Part shown: positions 17,271-25,886 of the stretch, piece by piece
Numbering within the stretch: the stretch's first letter is position 1
Layout of the letters: every line of letters starts with the position of its first letter
Source: Marinobacter sp.
GTDB taxonomy: Bacteria > Pseudomonadota > Gammaproteobacteria > Pseudomonadales > Oleiphilaceae
DNA length: 64,000 bases
Direction of reading: 5' to 3'
NCBI GenBank assembly: GCA_030457765.1
Contig: JAKDUK010000004.1
Location: 1 to 64,000 of the forward strand
Position numbers and translations under genes: made by a program
The notes under the pieces: model-generated
Databases searched by the model: none
What the model was told of the DNA's origin: nothing
The model's input: the letters and a program-made list of their open reading frames with translations, nothing else

Positions 17271-18419
17271 ATGACACCCACTTCGCCTCCTATTGATGTT
17301 CCACCGGCTCCGGATACTATCCACTGGGTTGTAAAGCCAGCCGAATTGGACAGTTGGCTGGATAGCGCCCCGGGGCAGCCCTTGGTTCTCGATACAGAAT
17401 TTGAGCGGGTTAACACTTTTTATCCCATTCCGGGGTTGGTTCAGCTAGGGCTTGGCGATCGGTTTTGCCTTGTAGATCCTGAGGTGGCTGAACAATCAAC
17501 ACGCTTCAGAGAGGTTCTCGCCGATCCTGAGGTTACTAAATTGCTCTATGCCATGAGTGAAGATCTCGAGCTATTTCGGGATTGGCTTGGCATACGGCCC
17601 AAGGGCGTTGTTGATCTGCAGATTGGCGCGGCAATGGCTGGTGCTGGATTTTCTCTTGGCTACGCACGGTTTGTTGAAACCCTTTTTGGTGAGTCCCTGG
17701 ACAAATCTGTCACTCGTTCGGATTGGATCTCGCGCCCCTTGAGTGAGGCGCAGCAGCGCTATGCCGTTGACGATATACGTTTTCTTGCGCCTATGTATGA
17801 GTGGGAAGTTGCACACTTGAAGGAACGGGGGCTTGAAGCGGCGTTAGTGGAGGAATCCACCCGGTTTGCCGATGAGCTTGCCGATCAGGATAACCCAGAC
17901 GCTCACTACCTTCGCCTGCGTGGCGGTTGGGATTTAACGGCTCAGAAGCAGCTGGTGCTAAAGAAGCTAGTGGCTTGGCGGGAGCTGGAAAGCAAAGAAC
18001 GAGACCGGCCGCGTGGCCGGGTGCTGGCCGATCCATTGCTTCTTGCCATTGCCGATCAATTACCCGGATCTGTAAACGAACTTGCCAATATTCAAGGTGT
18101 TCCGGCGGGCGTGGTTCGCCGGTATGGCCAGGCATTGATAAAGCTTGTTGAGGCTGGGCAAAACGCCGACTGTTCCGGGCTCAAGCTCATTGCGCCTCCC
18201 TTGACGCGGGATCAGCAAATGGGTTTTAAAGAATTAAAGAAACATTTCAGGAAAGCCGCGGAAGCTATTGATATACCAGTAGAACTGTTTGCACCACGAA
18301 AGCGCCTTGAAAAAGTTATGCAGAACAAAACCTTGGCGCACAGCCCGTTTTTCCATGGCTGGCGCGCTAAGGTCTTAGCCCCGGTAATGAGCGATATTGA
18401 GGACTACCTGAAATCATGA
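17271..18419 (+). CDS. rnd: ribonuclease D
   Basis: 3'-5' exoribonuclease of 382 residues acting on tRNA and other structured RNA ends. The DEDDy exonuclease domain (about 20-190) has LVLDTEFER, LYAMSEDLELF and RYAVDDIRFL; an HRDC domain (about 210-290) follows. The start has a poor ribosome site, preceded by a GCGCC/GGCGC hairpin and a T-run. It overlaps ycgL by ATGA, so the two are translationally coupled. Confidence 0.95.
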   Translation: MTPTSPPIDVPPAPDTIHWVVKPAELDSWLDSAPGQPLVLDTEFERVNTFYPIPGLVQLGLGDRFCLVDPEVAEQSTRFREVLADPEVTKLLYAMSEDLELFRDWLGIRPKGVVDLQIGAAMAGAGFSLGYARFVETLFGESLDKSVTRSDWISRPLSEAQQRYAVDDIRFLAPMYEWEVAHLKERGLEAALVEESTRFADELADQDNPDAHYLRLRGGWDLTAQKQLVLKKLVAWRELESKERDRPRGRVLADPLLLAIADQLPGSVNELANIQGVPAGVVRRYGQALIKLVEAGQNADCSGLKLIAPPLTRDQQMGFKELKKHFRKAAEAIDIPVELFAPRKRLEKVMQNKTLAHSPFFHGWRAKVLAPVMSDIEDYLKS

Positions 18420-18709
18420 AAGGCCGTGAGTTTGTGTCTGTTTTTCGAAGCAGCAAAAAAAGCGACACCTATATATTTGTGCGTCGCGGGCAGAAATGGG
18501 AAGAGCTACCTGAAAGCCTTAAGGCTATTTTTGGCAGCCCCATTCATTCGATGGACCTGATTATGACGCCCGATCGCAAGCTGGCCAGAACCACTGGAGA
18601 GCAGGTGCTGATGGCCATTGAAGAAAAAGAGTTCTTTTTGCAGATGCCGCAAGAGCACGATGCTTACGTTGTCGATTTTCGCACGAAGCCGGGGCTACGG
18701 GATTCATGA
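18416..18709 (+). CDS. YcgL family protein
   Basis: Cytoplasmic protein of 97 residues matching the YcgL family: SVFRSSKKSDTYIFV near the start, PESLKAIFG and GFFLQMP-like EFFLQMPQEHD in the middle. Biochemical role unknown in general. It overlaps rnd and ycgN by four bases on each side, so all three are co-translated. Confidence 0.9.
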   Translation: MKGREFVSVFRSSKKSDTYIFVRRGQKWEELPESLKAIFGSPIHSMDLIMTPDRKLARTTGEQVLMAIEEKEFFLQMPQEHDAYVVDFRTKPGLRDS

Positions 18710-19152
18710 TTGCGCAAATCCCGTTTTGGCAGCGTAAGCGCCTGAGCGAGATGACTCCGCAGGAATGGGAGTCCCTGTGCGACGGCTGTGGTAAGTGTTG
18801 CCTGAACAAGCTTGAAGACGAAGACACAGGCGAGGTTTATCACACAGATCTGGTGTGCCGTTACATGGATAATGACACCTGCCAATGCACCGTGTATCCG
18901 GAACGCCTGCAAAAGGTGCCTGGTTGCACCGTGCTGACACCAGACACGGTGAACGATTACCATTGGCTGCCTCATTCTTGTGCCTACCGCACGCTGGCGG
19001 AAGGCAGGCCGCTTGCCGATTGGCATCCACTGCGCAGCGGAAGCCCGGAGTCAGTGCACGAGGCGGGGGTTTCAATACGCCACAATGTGATCCATGAGGA
19101 CCTGGTGGCAGAAGAAGACTGGGAAGAACATATCATTCACTGGGTTCTGTAA
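18706..19152 (+). CDS. YcgN family cysteine cluster protein (UPF0260)
   Basis: Protein of 148 residues with clustered cysteines: CDGCGKCCLNKLED, CRYMD, CQCTVYPERLQKVPGC and the histidine-containing WLPHSCAYR. The pattern suggests a bound metal or Fe-S cluster, but no function is established for the family. It lies between ycgL (4-base overlap) and a small membrane gene (TAATG overlap). Confidence 0.92.
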   Translation: MIAQIPFWQRKRLSEMTPQEWESLCDGCGKCCLNKLEDEDTGEVYHTDLVCRYMDNDTCQCTVYPERLQKVPGCTVLTPDTVNDYHWLPHSCAYRTLAEGRPLADWHPLRSGSPESVHEAGVSIRHNVIHEDLVAEEDWEEHIIHWVL

Positions 19153-19496
19153 TGATCGATACTGACGCACAACTTGCATACGGCCTCTTTTGGGCTGCCT
19201 ACGTCATCGCATTTGTCGTGTTTTTTTACATGATGAAAAAGCTATTCCGTTTTCTACCGCTATACGGCGTACGCACTTTGTTGCTTGCGGCGCTGGTGGC
19301 TGTTTTGCTGACGCCGGTAGAGTCGCCTGAGCTGGCGGGCTGGTGGATTCCTGCCTGGCTTTTCGGTGGCTACGAGATGATCCTGGGTGATGCGGATGAC
19401 GCTGGCCGGGCTTGGCTCAATCTGGGTATTGGCGGCGTTGTTATGCTGCTTGTCTGGATTCTGGACATGGTGCGTTACCGCTTAACCAAACGTTGA
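19152..19496 (+). CDS. small inner-membrane protein of unknown function
   Basis: Protein of 114 residues with three to four hydrophobic segments (about residues 9-28, 40-60, 65-75 and 90-108) and no recognisable domain. The ATG overlaps the ycgN stop. It sits 29 bases before the VWA gene and may belong to the same transcript. Not recognised. Confidence 0.75.
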   Translation: MIDTDAQLAYGLFWAAYVIAFVVFFYMMKKLFRFLPLYGVRTLLLAALVAVLLTPVESPELAGWWIPAWLFGGYEMILGDADDAGRAWLNLGIGGVVMLLVWILDMVRYRLTKR

Positions 19497-19525
19497 GATC
19501 TCCACACACTTTTTTGAGAGCAATA

Positions 19526-21493
19526 ATGCCAAAATTTCTCACGCTGGTTTTGTTTACTGTTTTATTACTGCCTGAAACGCTTTGGGCTCAGGAAACCACC
19601 AAGTTGACGCTGCCAGCGCGTGCAGATGTGCGAATAATAGTGGATATTTCCGGGTCTATGAAACAGACCGATCCGAGCAATCTGCGCCAGCCCGCTGTGC
19701 GGTTACTGGCCCGGGTGCTGCCCGAGGGTAGTACCGCCGGCGTGTGGACCTTCGGCCAGTACGTAAACATGCTTGTGCCCCACGGCGAGGTGGCGGAATC
19801 CTGGCGCGAAACGGCGATTGAACGCTCTAAAAAAATCAACTCTGTGGCGCTGCGCACTAATCTGGGCAAAGCCATTGAGGTGGCCAGTGACGACTACGTG
19901 ACCGGTGGCTCCCTAGAAAACACCCACTTTATTCTGCTAACAGACGGCAAGGTGGATATCTCTGACAGTGCGGAGGTTAATCAGGCGGAAGAGCAAAGAA
20001 TTCTCAATCAGGTTTTAGAGGATTTGGCTGCCCGAGGCGCAACATTCCACCCGGTTGCACTTTCAAACCTGGCAGACGCCAACTTCCTGAAAACCCTCGC
20101 TGAAGAGTCCCAGGGTAGTTACCGCATGGCCGACACCGCGGAATCCCTCAATCTGGCTTTTCTTGATGCTCTGAATAATGCCGCACCTCAAGAACAAATT
20201 CCGTTTGAAGGCAATGCCTTTACCGTGGATGACGGTGTAAAGGAGTTCACGGCACTGATCTTTCGTGCCCAACCGAAAGCCGGTGAAGCGGCAGAACCAG
20301 CTGATCTGGAATTGATTCGTCCAGATGGCAAAGCCCTTCTTCAATCAGCCAGGCCAGACAATGTTCGCTGGGCGCGTGAAGCCGCTTATGATTTGGTGAC
20401 CATTACGGAGCCAAAAGCGGGCGAGTGGCGCGTAAAAGGCGAACTGGGTGAGGGCAGTCGGGTGACCGTTGTGAGTGATCTAAGAATGGTGGTAAGCCCT
20501 TTACCAGCCACTTTCACTGCCGAATCGCCCGTAGACGTTCGTGTTGCGTTTTTTGAAAAATCAAAAAAAATGACCAACCCGGAATTTCTCGATGTAATAA
20601 GTGTGGAGCTTAGTCTTACCTCTGAAGATGGTCGCAAAGGCAGCAAAAGACTCTCGGCTGATCAACCACCCGCAGATGGCGAGTACACAGATACCATAAG
20701 CAAACTGCCGGCTGAAGGCTTGTACCGGATAGATGTTGTGGCAGATGGCAAAACCTTTGCCCGCAAGTTTAGTGCAACAACCGAATTCATCGTGCCGGTA
20801 GGTATGAAGGAATCAAGCATGGGTGCGCCCATAGATATCAGCATGGCTGAGCAGGTGCCAGCGTCTTCTGAACCTTCGGAGCCCGAATCAGTGGTAAAAA
20901 GTGAAGTTTTGCCCGCTGAACCGATAGATGTCGCCCCCATAGAGAAAGAGTCGCCCGCCAGTGAAAAGCCCTCAGCAAGTGAAGATCCCCCAAAAAACGA
21001 GGAGCTTTCGGCGAAAAACGAACCCGAAAATGCTTCGGCGCTGCCGGTACCACTCTGGGTGATAGGGGCTGCAGTGGGCGGGCTTGTCATTCTTGCGCTA
21101 ATCATTATTGTGCTCATGCGCCGGCGTCGTAACGCTGAAGATGCACCCGACGCACCCGACACACCCGACGATAACCTGGAGGAACTGCAACAGGACATGG
21201 CAGATGTTGAAGCTGAAACGCCGGTGCTCATGCCAGAACCGGAAGAAGAGCCAGCAGAAGAAGACATACCCATTGCCAGCACTGTTGTCGAGCCTGAAGA
21301 GCCGGACGAAACTATTCCTGAGCTGACCGAGCCGGCAGAAGACAGCGAGGACGGTGAGGACGGCGAAAATGGCGAGGAAGAAGAATTTGGCCTGGACGAT
21401 TTTGACTTGTCTGAATTTGACGATTTACCCGATTTTGATTCGTCTGACGAGCCAGAGAAGGGCGGCAATTCAGACGATGAACAGAAAAAGTAA
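19526..21493 (+). CDS. VWA domain membrane protein (TIGR03503-like)
   Basis: Protein of 655 residues with a signal peptide (about 1-21) and a VWA domain whose metal site is DISGS (Asp40, Ser42, Ser44). A beta-rich middle follows. A single membrane helix near 506-530 (VPLWVIGAAVGGLVILALI) is flanked by RRRR. The cytoplasmic tail is strongly acidic (repeats such as EDGEDGENGEEEEF). The ATG at 19526 opens a good signal peptide; the longer ORF runs back over the preceding gene. The layout resembles the gammaproteobacterial TIGR03503 family. It is followed by a MoxR ATPase and a CoxE-type VWA protein, suggesting MoxR-VWA chaperone teamwork at the membrane. Confidence 0.85.
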   Translation: MPKFLTLVLFTVLLLPETLWAQETTKLTLPARADVRIIVDISGSMKQTDPSNLRQPAVRLLARVLPEGSTAGVWTFGQYVNMLVPHGEVAESWRETAIERSKKINSVALRTNLGKAIEVASDDYVTGGSLENTHFILLTDGKVDISDSAEVNQAEEQRILNQVLEDLAARGATFHPVALSNLADANFLKTLAEESQGSYRMADTAESLNLAFLDALNNAAPQEQIPFEGNAFTVDDGVKEFTALIFRAQPKAGEAAEPADLELIRPDGKALLQSARPDNVRWAREAAYDLVTITEPKAGEWRVKGELGEGSRVTVVSDLRMVVSPLPATFTAESPVDVRVAFFEKSKKMTNPEFLDVISVELSLTSEDGRKGSKRLSADQPPADGEYTDTISKLPAEGLYRIDVVADGKTFARKFSATTEFIVPVGMKESSMGAPIDISMAEQVPASSEPSEPESVVKSEVLPAEPIDVAPIEKESPASEKPSASEDPPKNEELSAKNEPENASALPVPLWVIGAAVGGLVILALIIIVLMRRRRNAEDAPDAPDTPDDNLEELQQDMADVEAETPVLMPEPEEEPAEEDIPIASTVVEPEEPDETIPELTEPAEDSEDGEDGENGEEEEFGLDDFDLSEFDDLPDFDSSDEPEKGGNSDDEQKK

Positions 21494-21511
21494 CCAATAG
21501 GAACTATGCAC

Positions 21512-22354
21512 ATGAAGTTTACCGGTACCGAGAATTATGTAGCCACCGATGACCTGCAAATGGCCGTAAACGCAGCCATTGCGCTGCAACGCCCACTGCT
21601 GATCAAAGGGGAGCCCGGCACTGGCAAAACCTTGTTGGCAGAAGAGATGGCCAGCTCACTGGGCATGCGGTTGATTCCCTGGCACATCAAATCGACCACC
21701 AAGGCCCAGCAGGGCCTGTATGAGTATGATGCGGTTTCCCGTTTGCGCGATTCCCAGCTAGGTGATGAGAAGGTTAAAGACATCAGCAACTACATTGTTA
21801 AGGGTAAGCTCTGGGAAGCTTTTGAGGCAGACGAGCAAGTGGTGCTGCTGATTGATGAGATCGACAAAGCCGACATAGAATTCCCCAACGACCTGCTGCT
21901 TGAGCTGGATCGCATGGAATTTTTCGTATACGAGACTCAGCAATACGTAAAGGCCAACAAGCGGCCCATTGTTGTGATCACCAGTAACAATGAGAAAGAG
22001 CTGCCCGATGCTTTCCTGCGTCGCTGCTTTTTCCACTACATCAACTTCCCGGACCGTAACACCATGCAGAACATCGTGGATGTTCACTTCCCCGGTATTC
22101 AGCAGCAGGTGGTTAAAGACGCGCTCGAAGTGTTTTTCGATGTGCGCAAAGTGCCAGGCCTGAAGAAGAAACCTTCCACGTCTGAATTGATAGACTGGCT
22201 GAAGCTTCTAATGGCTGATGAGCTTTCGGCGAAAATGCTGCAAGAGAAAGACGCCAGTTCAGCGCTGCCGCCTTTGTATGGCGCATTGGTGAAAAACGAG
22301 CAGGACGTACACCTGCTGCAAAAGCTGGCGTTTATGGCCCGTCGTCGCGGCTGA
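21512..22354 (+). CDS. MoxR-family AAA+ ATPase
   Basis: AAA+ ATPase of about 280 residues. Walker A is GEPGTGKT (about residue 33), Walker B is VVLLIDEIDKAD, and sensor I is VVITSNNEKELPDAFLRR. The ATG at 21512 has AGGA nine bases upstream, better than the ATG at 21506 with three. It is 22 bases before a CoxE-like VWA gene. Pairs of this kind remodel or metallate target proteins; the target here is unknown. Confidence 0.92.
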   Translation: MKFTGTENYVATDDLQMAVNAAIALQRPLLIKGEPGTGKTLLAEEMASSLGMRLIPWHIKSTTKAQQGLYEYDAVSRLRDSQLGDEKVKDISNYIVKGKLWEAFEADEQVVLLIDEIDKADIEFPNDLLLELDRMEFFVYETQQYVKANKRPIVVITSNNEKELPDAFLRRCFFHYINFPDRNTMQNIVDVHFPGIQQQVVKDALEVFFDVRKVPGLKKKPSTSELIDWLKLLMADELSAKMLQEKDASSALPPLYGALVKNEQDVHLLQKLAFMARRRG

Positions 22355-22376
22355 AATTCGGCAAGAGTGCAGTTTT

Positions 22377-23555
22377 ATGTTGATTGATTTTTTTCTCGAA
22401 GTGCGGCGGGCCAGAGTGCCTGCCAGCCTGCGTGAATTCCTCGATCTGCTGGAAGCACTGCAGCAGCAGCTTGCCTTTGCAGATATGGAAGAGTTCTATT
22501 ATCTGGCACGATTGTGCCTGGTAAAAGATGAGCGCCACTTCGATAAGTTTGATCGGGCGTTCAAGGTTTATTTTGATGGTATTGAGCATCTGGATGAATT
22601 GCTTGAAGCCATGATTCCGGATGAGTGGCTCAGGGCTGAGTTTGAGAAAAACCTGAGCGATGAAGAGAAGGCCAAGATTGATTCTCTTGGTGGCTTGGAG
22701 GAGCTGATTGAAACCTTCAAGAAGCGCATGGAAGAGCAGAAAGAGCGCCACGCTGGCGGTAACAAGTGGATTGGTACGGGTGGTACCTCACCCTTTGGTG
22801 CCGATGGTTACAACCCTGAAGGTTTCCGTATTGGCCAGAAAAAAGGGCGTCACGGGCGGGCCATCAAGGTTTGGGAAAAACGTGAATTCAAAGACCTGGA
22901 TGACAGCGTTACTCTGGGCATACGCAATATTAAAATAGCTCTTCGGCGGTTGCGTAAATTTGCTCGACAGGGCGCCGCAGATAAGCTGGATATGGACGAC
23001 ACCATTCGATCTACAGCCCGCAACGCGGGCTATCTGGATTTGAAAATGGTGCCCGAGCGACACAATGCGGCCAAGGTGCTTATCTTTTTCGATGTGGGCG
23101 GGTCTATGGACCCTCACGTGCGGGTGTGCGAGGAGCTTTTTTCAGCTGCGCGCATGGAGTTCAAGCACATGGAATATTTTTATTTTCATAACTTTGTGTA
23201 TGAAAGCGTGTGGACGAACAATATCCGCCGCATGAATGAAACCACCAGTACGTGGGATATCCTTCATAAGTACTCGTCAGACTATAAGGTTATCTTTGTG
23301 GGCGATGCCACCATGGCGCCTTATGAGGTTTCTCACCCAGGCGGCTCCATTGAGCACTGGAACGAAGAAGCGGGCGCTACCTGGTTTCAGCGTATCAGTG
23401 AGCATTTCCGCAAGGTGGTCTGGATTAACCCGCTACCCGAAAGCTATTGGGGAACCGGCGGATCGCTGGGCATGACCAGGCAGCTTGTTAATAATCACAT
23501 GTATCCACTTACCGTGGAAGGCCTGGAATCGGCCATGAAATATTTGAGTAAATAA
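22377..23555 (+). CDS. CoxE-like VWA domain protein
   Basis: Protein of 392 residues with no signal peptide. The N-terminal half has RRARVPASLREFLDLLEALQ, typical of the CoxE family. The C-terminal VWA domain has the metal-site variant FDVGGSMD (about residues 236-243). The Gly at the third position is common in this group. It is the partner of the upstream MoxR ATPase and closes the operon. Confidence 0.9.
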   Translation: MLIDFFLEVRRARVPASLREFLDLLEALQQQLAFADMEEFYYLARLCLVKDERHFDKFDRAFKVYFDGIEHLDELLEAMIPDEWLRAEFEKNLSDEEKAKIDSLGGLEELIETFKKRMEEQKERHAGGNKWIGTGGTSPFGADGYNPEGFRIGQKKGRHGRAIKVWEKREFKDLDDSVTLGIRNIKIALRRLRKFARQGAADKLDMDDTIRSTARNAGYLDLKMVPERHNAAKVLIFFDVGGSMDPHVRVCEELFSAARMEFKHMEYFYFHNFVYESVWTNNIRRMNETTSTWDILHKYSSDYKVIFVGDATMAPYEVSHPGGSIEHWNEEAGATWFQRISEHFRKVVWINPLPESYWGTGGSLGMTRQLVNNHMYPLTVEGLESAMKYLSK

Positions 23556-23583
23556 AAAAAGCCGATGCGGTTGAGACATCGGC
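23554..23583 (-). terminator. hairpin with U-tract only on the minus strand
   Basis: GCCGATG and CATCGGC pair around a nine-base loop. Seven A on the left become a U-tract for leftward transcription, while the rightward transcript gets no U-tract. No leftward gene is visible to the right of it. Confidence 0.5.
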
Positions 23584-23921
23584 AAAGCTCGGCATATCAA
23601 ACGGGGGTGTGTGTAGTGCGCCCCCGCACTTGTTCTACAGCAAATACAAGGCCACAAGTAAAAACACGCTGATATACAGCGAGTTATTTTGTTTTCTGGT
23701 CTTTCTTCCATCTGCATCTTTCCGCTTAAAAACCTTCTCGTGTCAAATAAGTCGACATTTTCTTGTGCTTGCCTGTCTATCAAGCCCGATTTTTGGTTTT
23801 CGATTTGGTGATCTGTATACCGTTCTTCGCTGTAACCAAGTGTTACTCTTTCGGCAGATTTGTTACATAGCCCTGTCAAGTCGGCAGAGGCGAGCCCACA
23901 GATGGCAGGAGTGGAAGGCTT
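23584..23921. other. gene-free gap before the TPR/TonB-like operon
   Basis: About 340 bases without a convincing gene. It holds a GGGGG/CCCCC hairpin near 23604-23627 and a pyrimidine-rich stretch near 23685-23720. The promoter of the following operon should be here, but I cannot place a -35/-10 pair with confidence. The leftward ORF 23433-23963 across it is not supported. Confidence 0.4.
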
Positions 23922-24479
23922 ATGGTCGGCCTGCAAAAGACAAAAAAGTGCGGGGGCAAACAATGGAAAGGGTTCATCGGATTGAGTCTTGGGCTGATGG
24001 CCGGCCTTTTGTTAGGTTGTGGGTCAGCTATTGCGTCGAATCTTGATGAGGAAATCAGCAGCCTGAAAGCCGAGGTCTCCGCCCATGCAGCCGAGATTTT
24101 TCAGCTGGAACAAAAGGTGCTCCATCCGGTTGATACTCGCTTGGCCGTGTTTCTGAAACTTGCTGCCCAAGATGGCCTTGATCTGGATTCAGTAGAGCTG
24201 TTTGTTGATGAACAGCCTGTTGCGTCGCATTTGTACACAGCGCGCGAAAGCGGTTCGTTGCGCCAAGGCGGCATTCAGCAGCTGTTTACCGGCAATTTAG
24301 CCAATGGTGCGCATACGCTAAAAGCTGTTATTACGGCACGAGCGGCTAATGACCGTTTTGTGCGTAGAGAATCTACCCACCGTTTTCAAAAACGCCCTGG
24401 CGCCCTTCGCTTAGAGATGGCCCTTGAAGCCAAAGCACCTGATTACGAACCCCGTGTTTCGTTTGTTGAGCGGAAGTAA
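23922..24479 (+). CDS. exported coiled-coil protein of unknown function, first gene of the TPR/TonB-like operon
   Basis: Protein of 185 residues. The hydrophobic segment GFIGLSLGLMAGLLLGCGSA could be a lipoprotein signal (LLLGC, Cys33) or be cut after AIA. A short coiled coil follows (about 40-65, EEISSLKAEVSAHAAEIFQLEQKV). The rest looks beta-rich, with LFTGNLANGAHTLKAVI. Not recognised. It is six bases upstream of the next gene in a tight operon of six. Confidence 0.75.
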   Translation: MVGLQKTKKCGGKQWKGFIGLSLGLMAGLLLGCGSAIASNLDEEISSLKAEVSAHAAEIFQLEQKVLHPVDTRLAVFLKLAAQDGLDLDSVELFVDEQPVASHLYTARESGSLRQGGIQQLFTGNLANGAHTLKAVITARAANDRFVRRESTHRFQKRPGALRLEMALEAKAPDYEPRVSFVERK

Positions 24480-24485
24480 CCAGTG

Positions 24486-25886
24486 ATGAGGCCGACCATG
24501 CTCAGCTGTGCCCTGATTCGGTTTGTTCTAGCGGGCCTGTGCGGCTTGATGATGGCCGCGGCCCATGCCGGGCTGTCTGCGTCACAGCTCCAACAACAAA
24601 CGTCCCGGCAGCAACAGCTATACGAGCAGGCCGAGCTTGCCCGGGCCAGTGGTGCCACTGATAAAGCCGGTAAAACACTGGCTGGCATGCAAGAGGGCTA
24701 CTGGTCTGCCGTTGGTTATCTCAACCTTTCAGGGAATTATGCCCGCAACGATTTGAATCCATCGCGGGCACTGGTTGCGCTGAGGGTGGCGCTGGCTATG
24801 GCAGAGAAAGACCCGGACGTTGAGCGCAAAACACAGTTGAGAAGCCGGATTCTTTTGCGCGCGGGCTATCTGGCCTTTACCAGTTCGGAGTATGAGAAGG
24901 CCATTGGCTTTTTTGAAAAAATACCATTGGATAGTCATCGAACCCCACAGGCGCTTTATTTTCATGGTTTGGCACTGGCTGAGCAAGGCAATCACCGGGC
25001 AGCCATGCAGAGCTGGCATCGGGCGAAAAAATTTCCTCTGGCGTACCCCGGGGTTGCCGGTGCCTGGATAGGCATGGGCCGCGGGTATGATCTTGCTGGC
25101 TATTTGGGGCAGGCAGGGGAGGCATACCTTGCGGCCAATGCAGCCTATGAAAGTGAGCGGGTTACCCTGCGCAAACTGGCTAGCCAGATTGAAGAGCAGG
25201 GCGCGTATAAGGCGCTCGTGCTGGACGCTCGTAGTCAAACCGCCAACTGGTTTCTCGCAGATAGCCGCACACTCACGCAGCCTCGCATGGCCTATTTGCT
25301 CAACTTTATGGAGCAACCCGCCTCGCAGCGGGCCGTAAACCAAGTGGAAGATCTGGCCAAAATGGCAGCGGAACTGCAACGTAACGCCCAGGATCTTAGT
25401 GTTTTTAGTGGCGCTATCGCGAACCAGCTGGAATCAAAAGATCTGTCCCGGCAAAGCTCAAAAAAAGAGGCGTTGAGACGTAGCAATGCCAGGTTAACAG
25501 AGCGCATAAACCGGCTGATGGAACGTGCCGGGAGCGATAAATTCACTACCGATCAGGTTCAGCAGCTCAGAATTATAAAAACAACGCTTTCCGACTCTGA
25601 GCAGCAACTGAATAGCCTCAATAGCCGGTTAGCGAACCGCTCCGCCGGTCTTAAAACCCTGCTGGCTGAATCTGAGGGATTGCGCAAACAATCACTCGCT
25701 TATCTCGAATCTATTGCCGTTCTCCGGCCCAGGGCAGAGGAGCGGCTTGATCGTTTGGCGCTTGATTTTGTTGAAGAAAAAGACCAAAAAATGGTGTTTG
25801 CTTTGGATAAAACCGAGCAACAAATTGCACATCTTTATGAGTATCTGGCGTTGAAGGAACTAGATTCTGGAGGGCCAGCAAAATGA
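24486..25886 (+). CDS. exported TPR/coiled-coil protein
   Basis: Protein of about 466 residues with a signal peptide ending in AAAHA. TPR-like helices span residues of about 35-230 (SRILLRAGYLAFTSSEYEKA, PQALYFHGLALAEQGNHRAA), and a long coiled coil covers about 280-440 (DSEQQLNSLNSRLANRSAGL). The ATG at 24486 is preferred over the GTG one codon before. Its stop overlaps the next start (ATGA). By architecture it is a periplasmic scaffold, comparable to TPR parts of Glt-type machines; no specific function is assigned. Confidence 0.8.
   Translation: MRPTMLSCALIRFVLAGLCGLMMAAAHAGLSASQLQQQTSRQQQLYEQAELARASGATDKAGKTLAGMQEGYWSAVGYLNLSGNYARNDLNPSRALVALRVALAMAEKDPDVERKTQLRSRILLRAGYLAFTSSEYEKAIGFFEKIPLDSHRTPQALYFHGLALAEQGNHRAAMQSWHRAKKFPLAYPGVAGAWIGMGRGYDLAGYLGQAGEAYLAANAAYESERVTLRKLASQIEEQGAYKALVLDARSQTANWFLADSRTLTQPRMAYLLNFMEQPASQRAVNQVEDLAKMAAELQRNAQDLSVFSGAIANQLESKDLSRQSSKKEALRRSNARLTERINRLMERAGSDKFTTDQVQQLRIIKTTLSDSEQQLNSLNSRLANRSAGLKTLLAESEGLRKQSLAYLESIAVLRPRAEERLDRLALDFVEEKDQKMVFALDKTEQQIAHLYEYLALKELDSGGPAK

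Noticed and set aside
20662-21513. Leftward 283-residue ORF, very rich in Ser and Gly
   Set aside because: It is antisense to the acidic, repetitive tail of the VWA gene; GAA/GAT-rich codons give Ser-rich readings on the other strand.
23433-23963. Leftward 176-residue ORF across the intergenic gap
   Set aside because: Overlaps the ends of two real genes, low-complexity composition and no clear ribosome site.
24729-25379. Leftward 216-residue ORF
   Set aside because: Antisense to the TPR gene in the six-gene operon, no recognisable domain.
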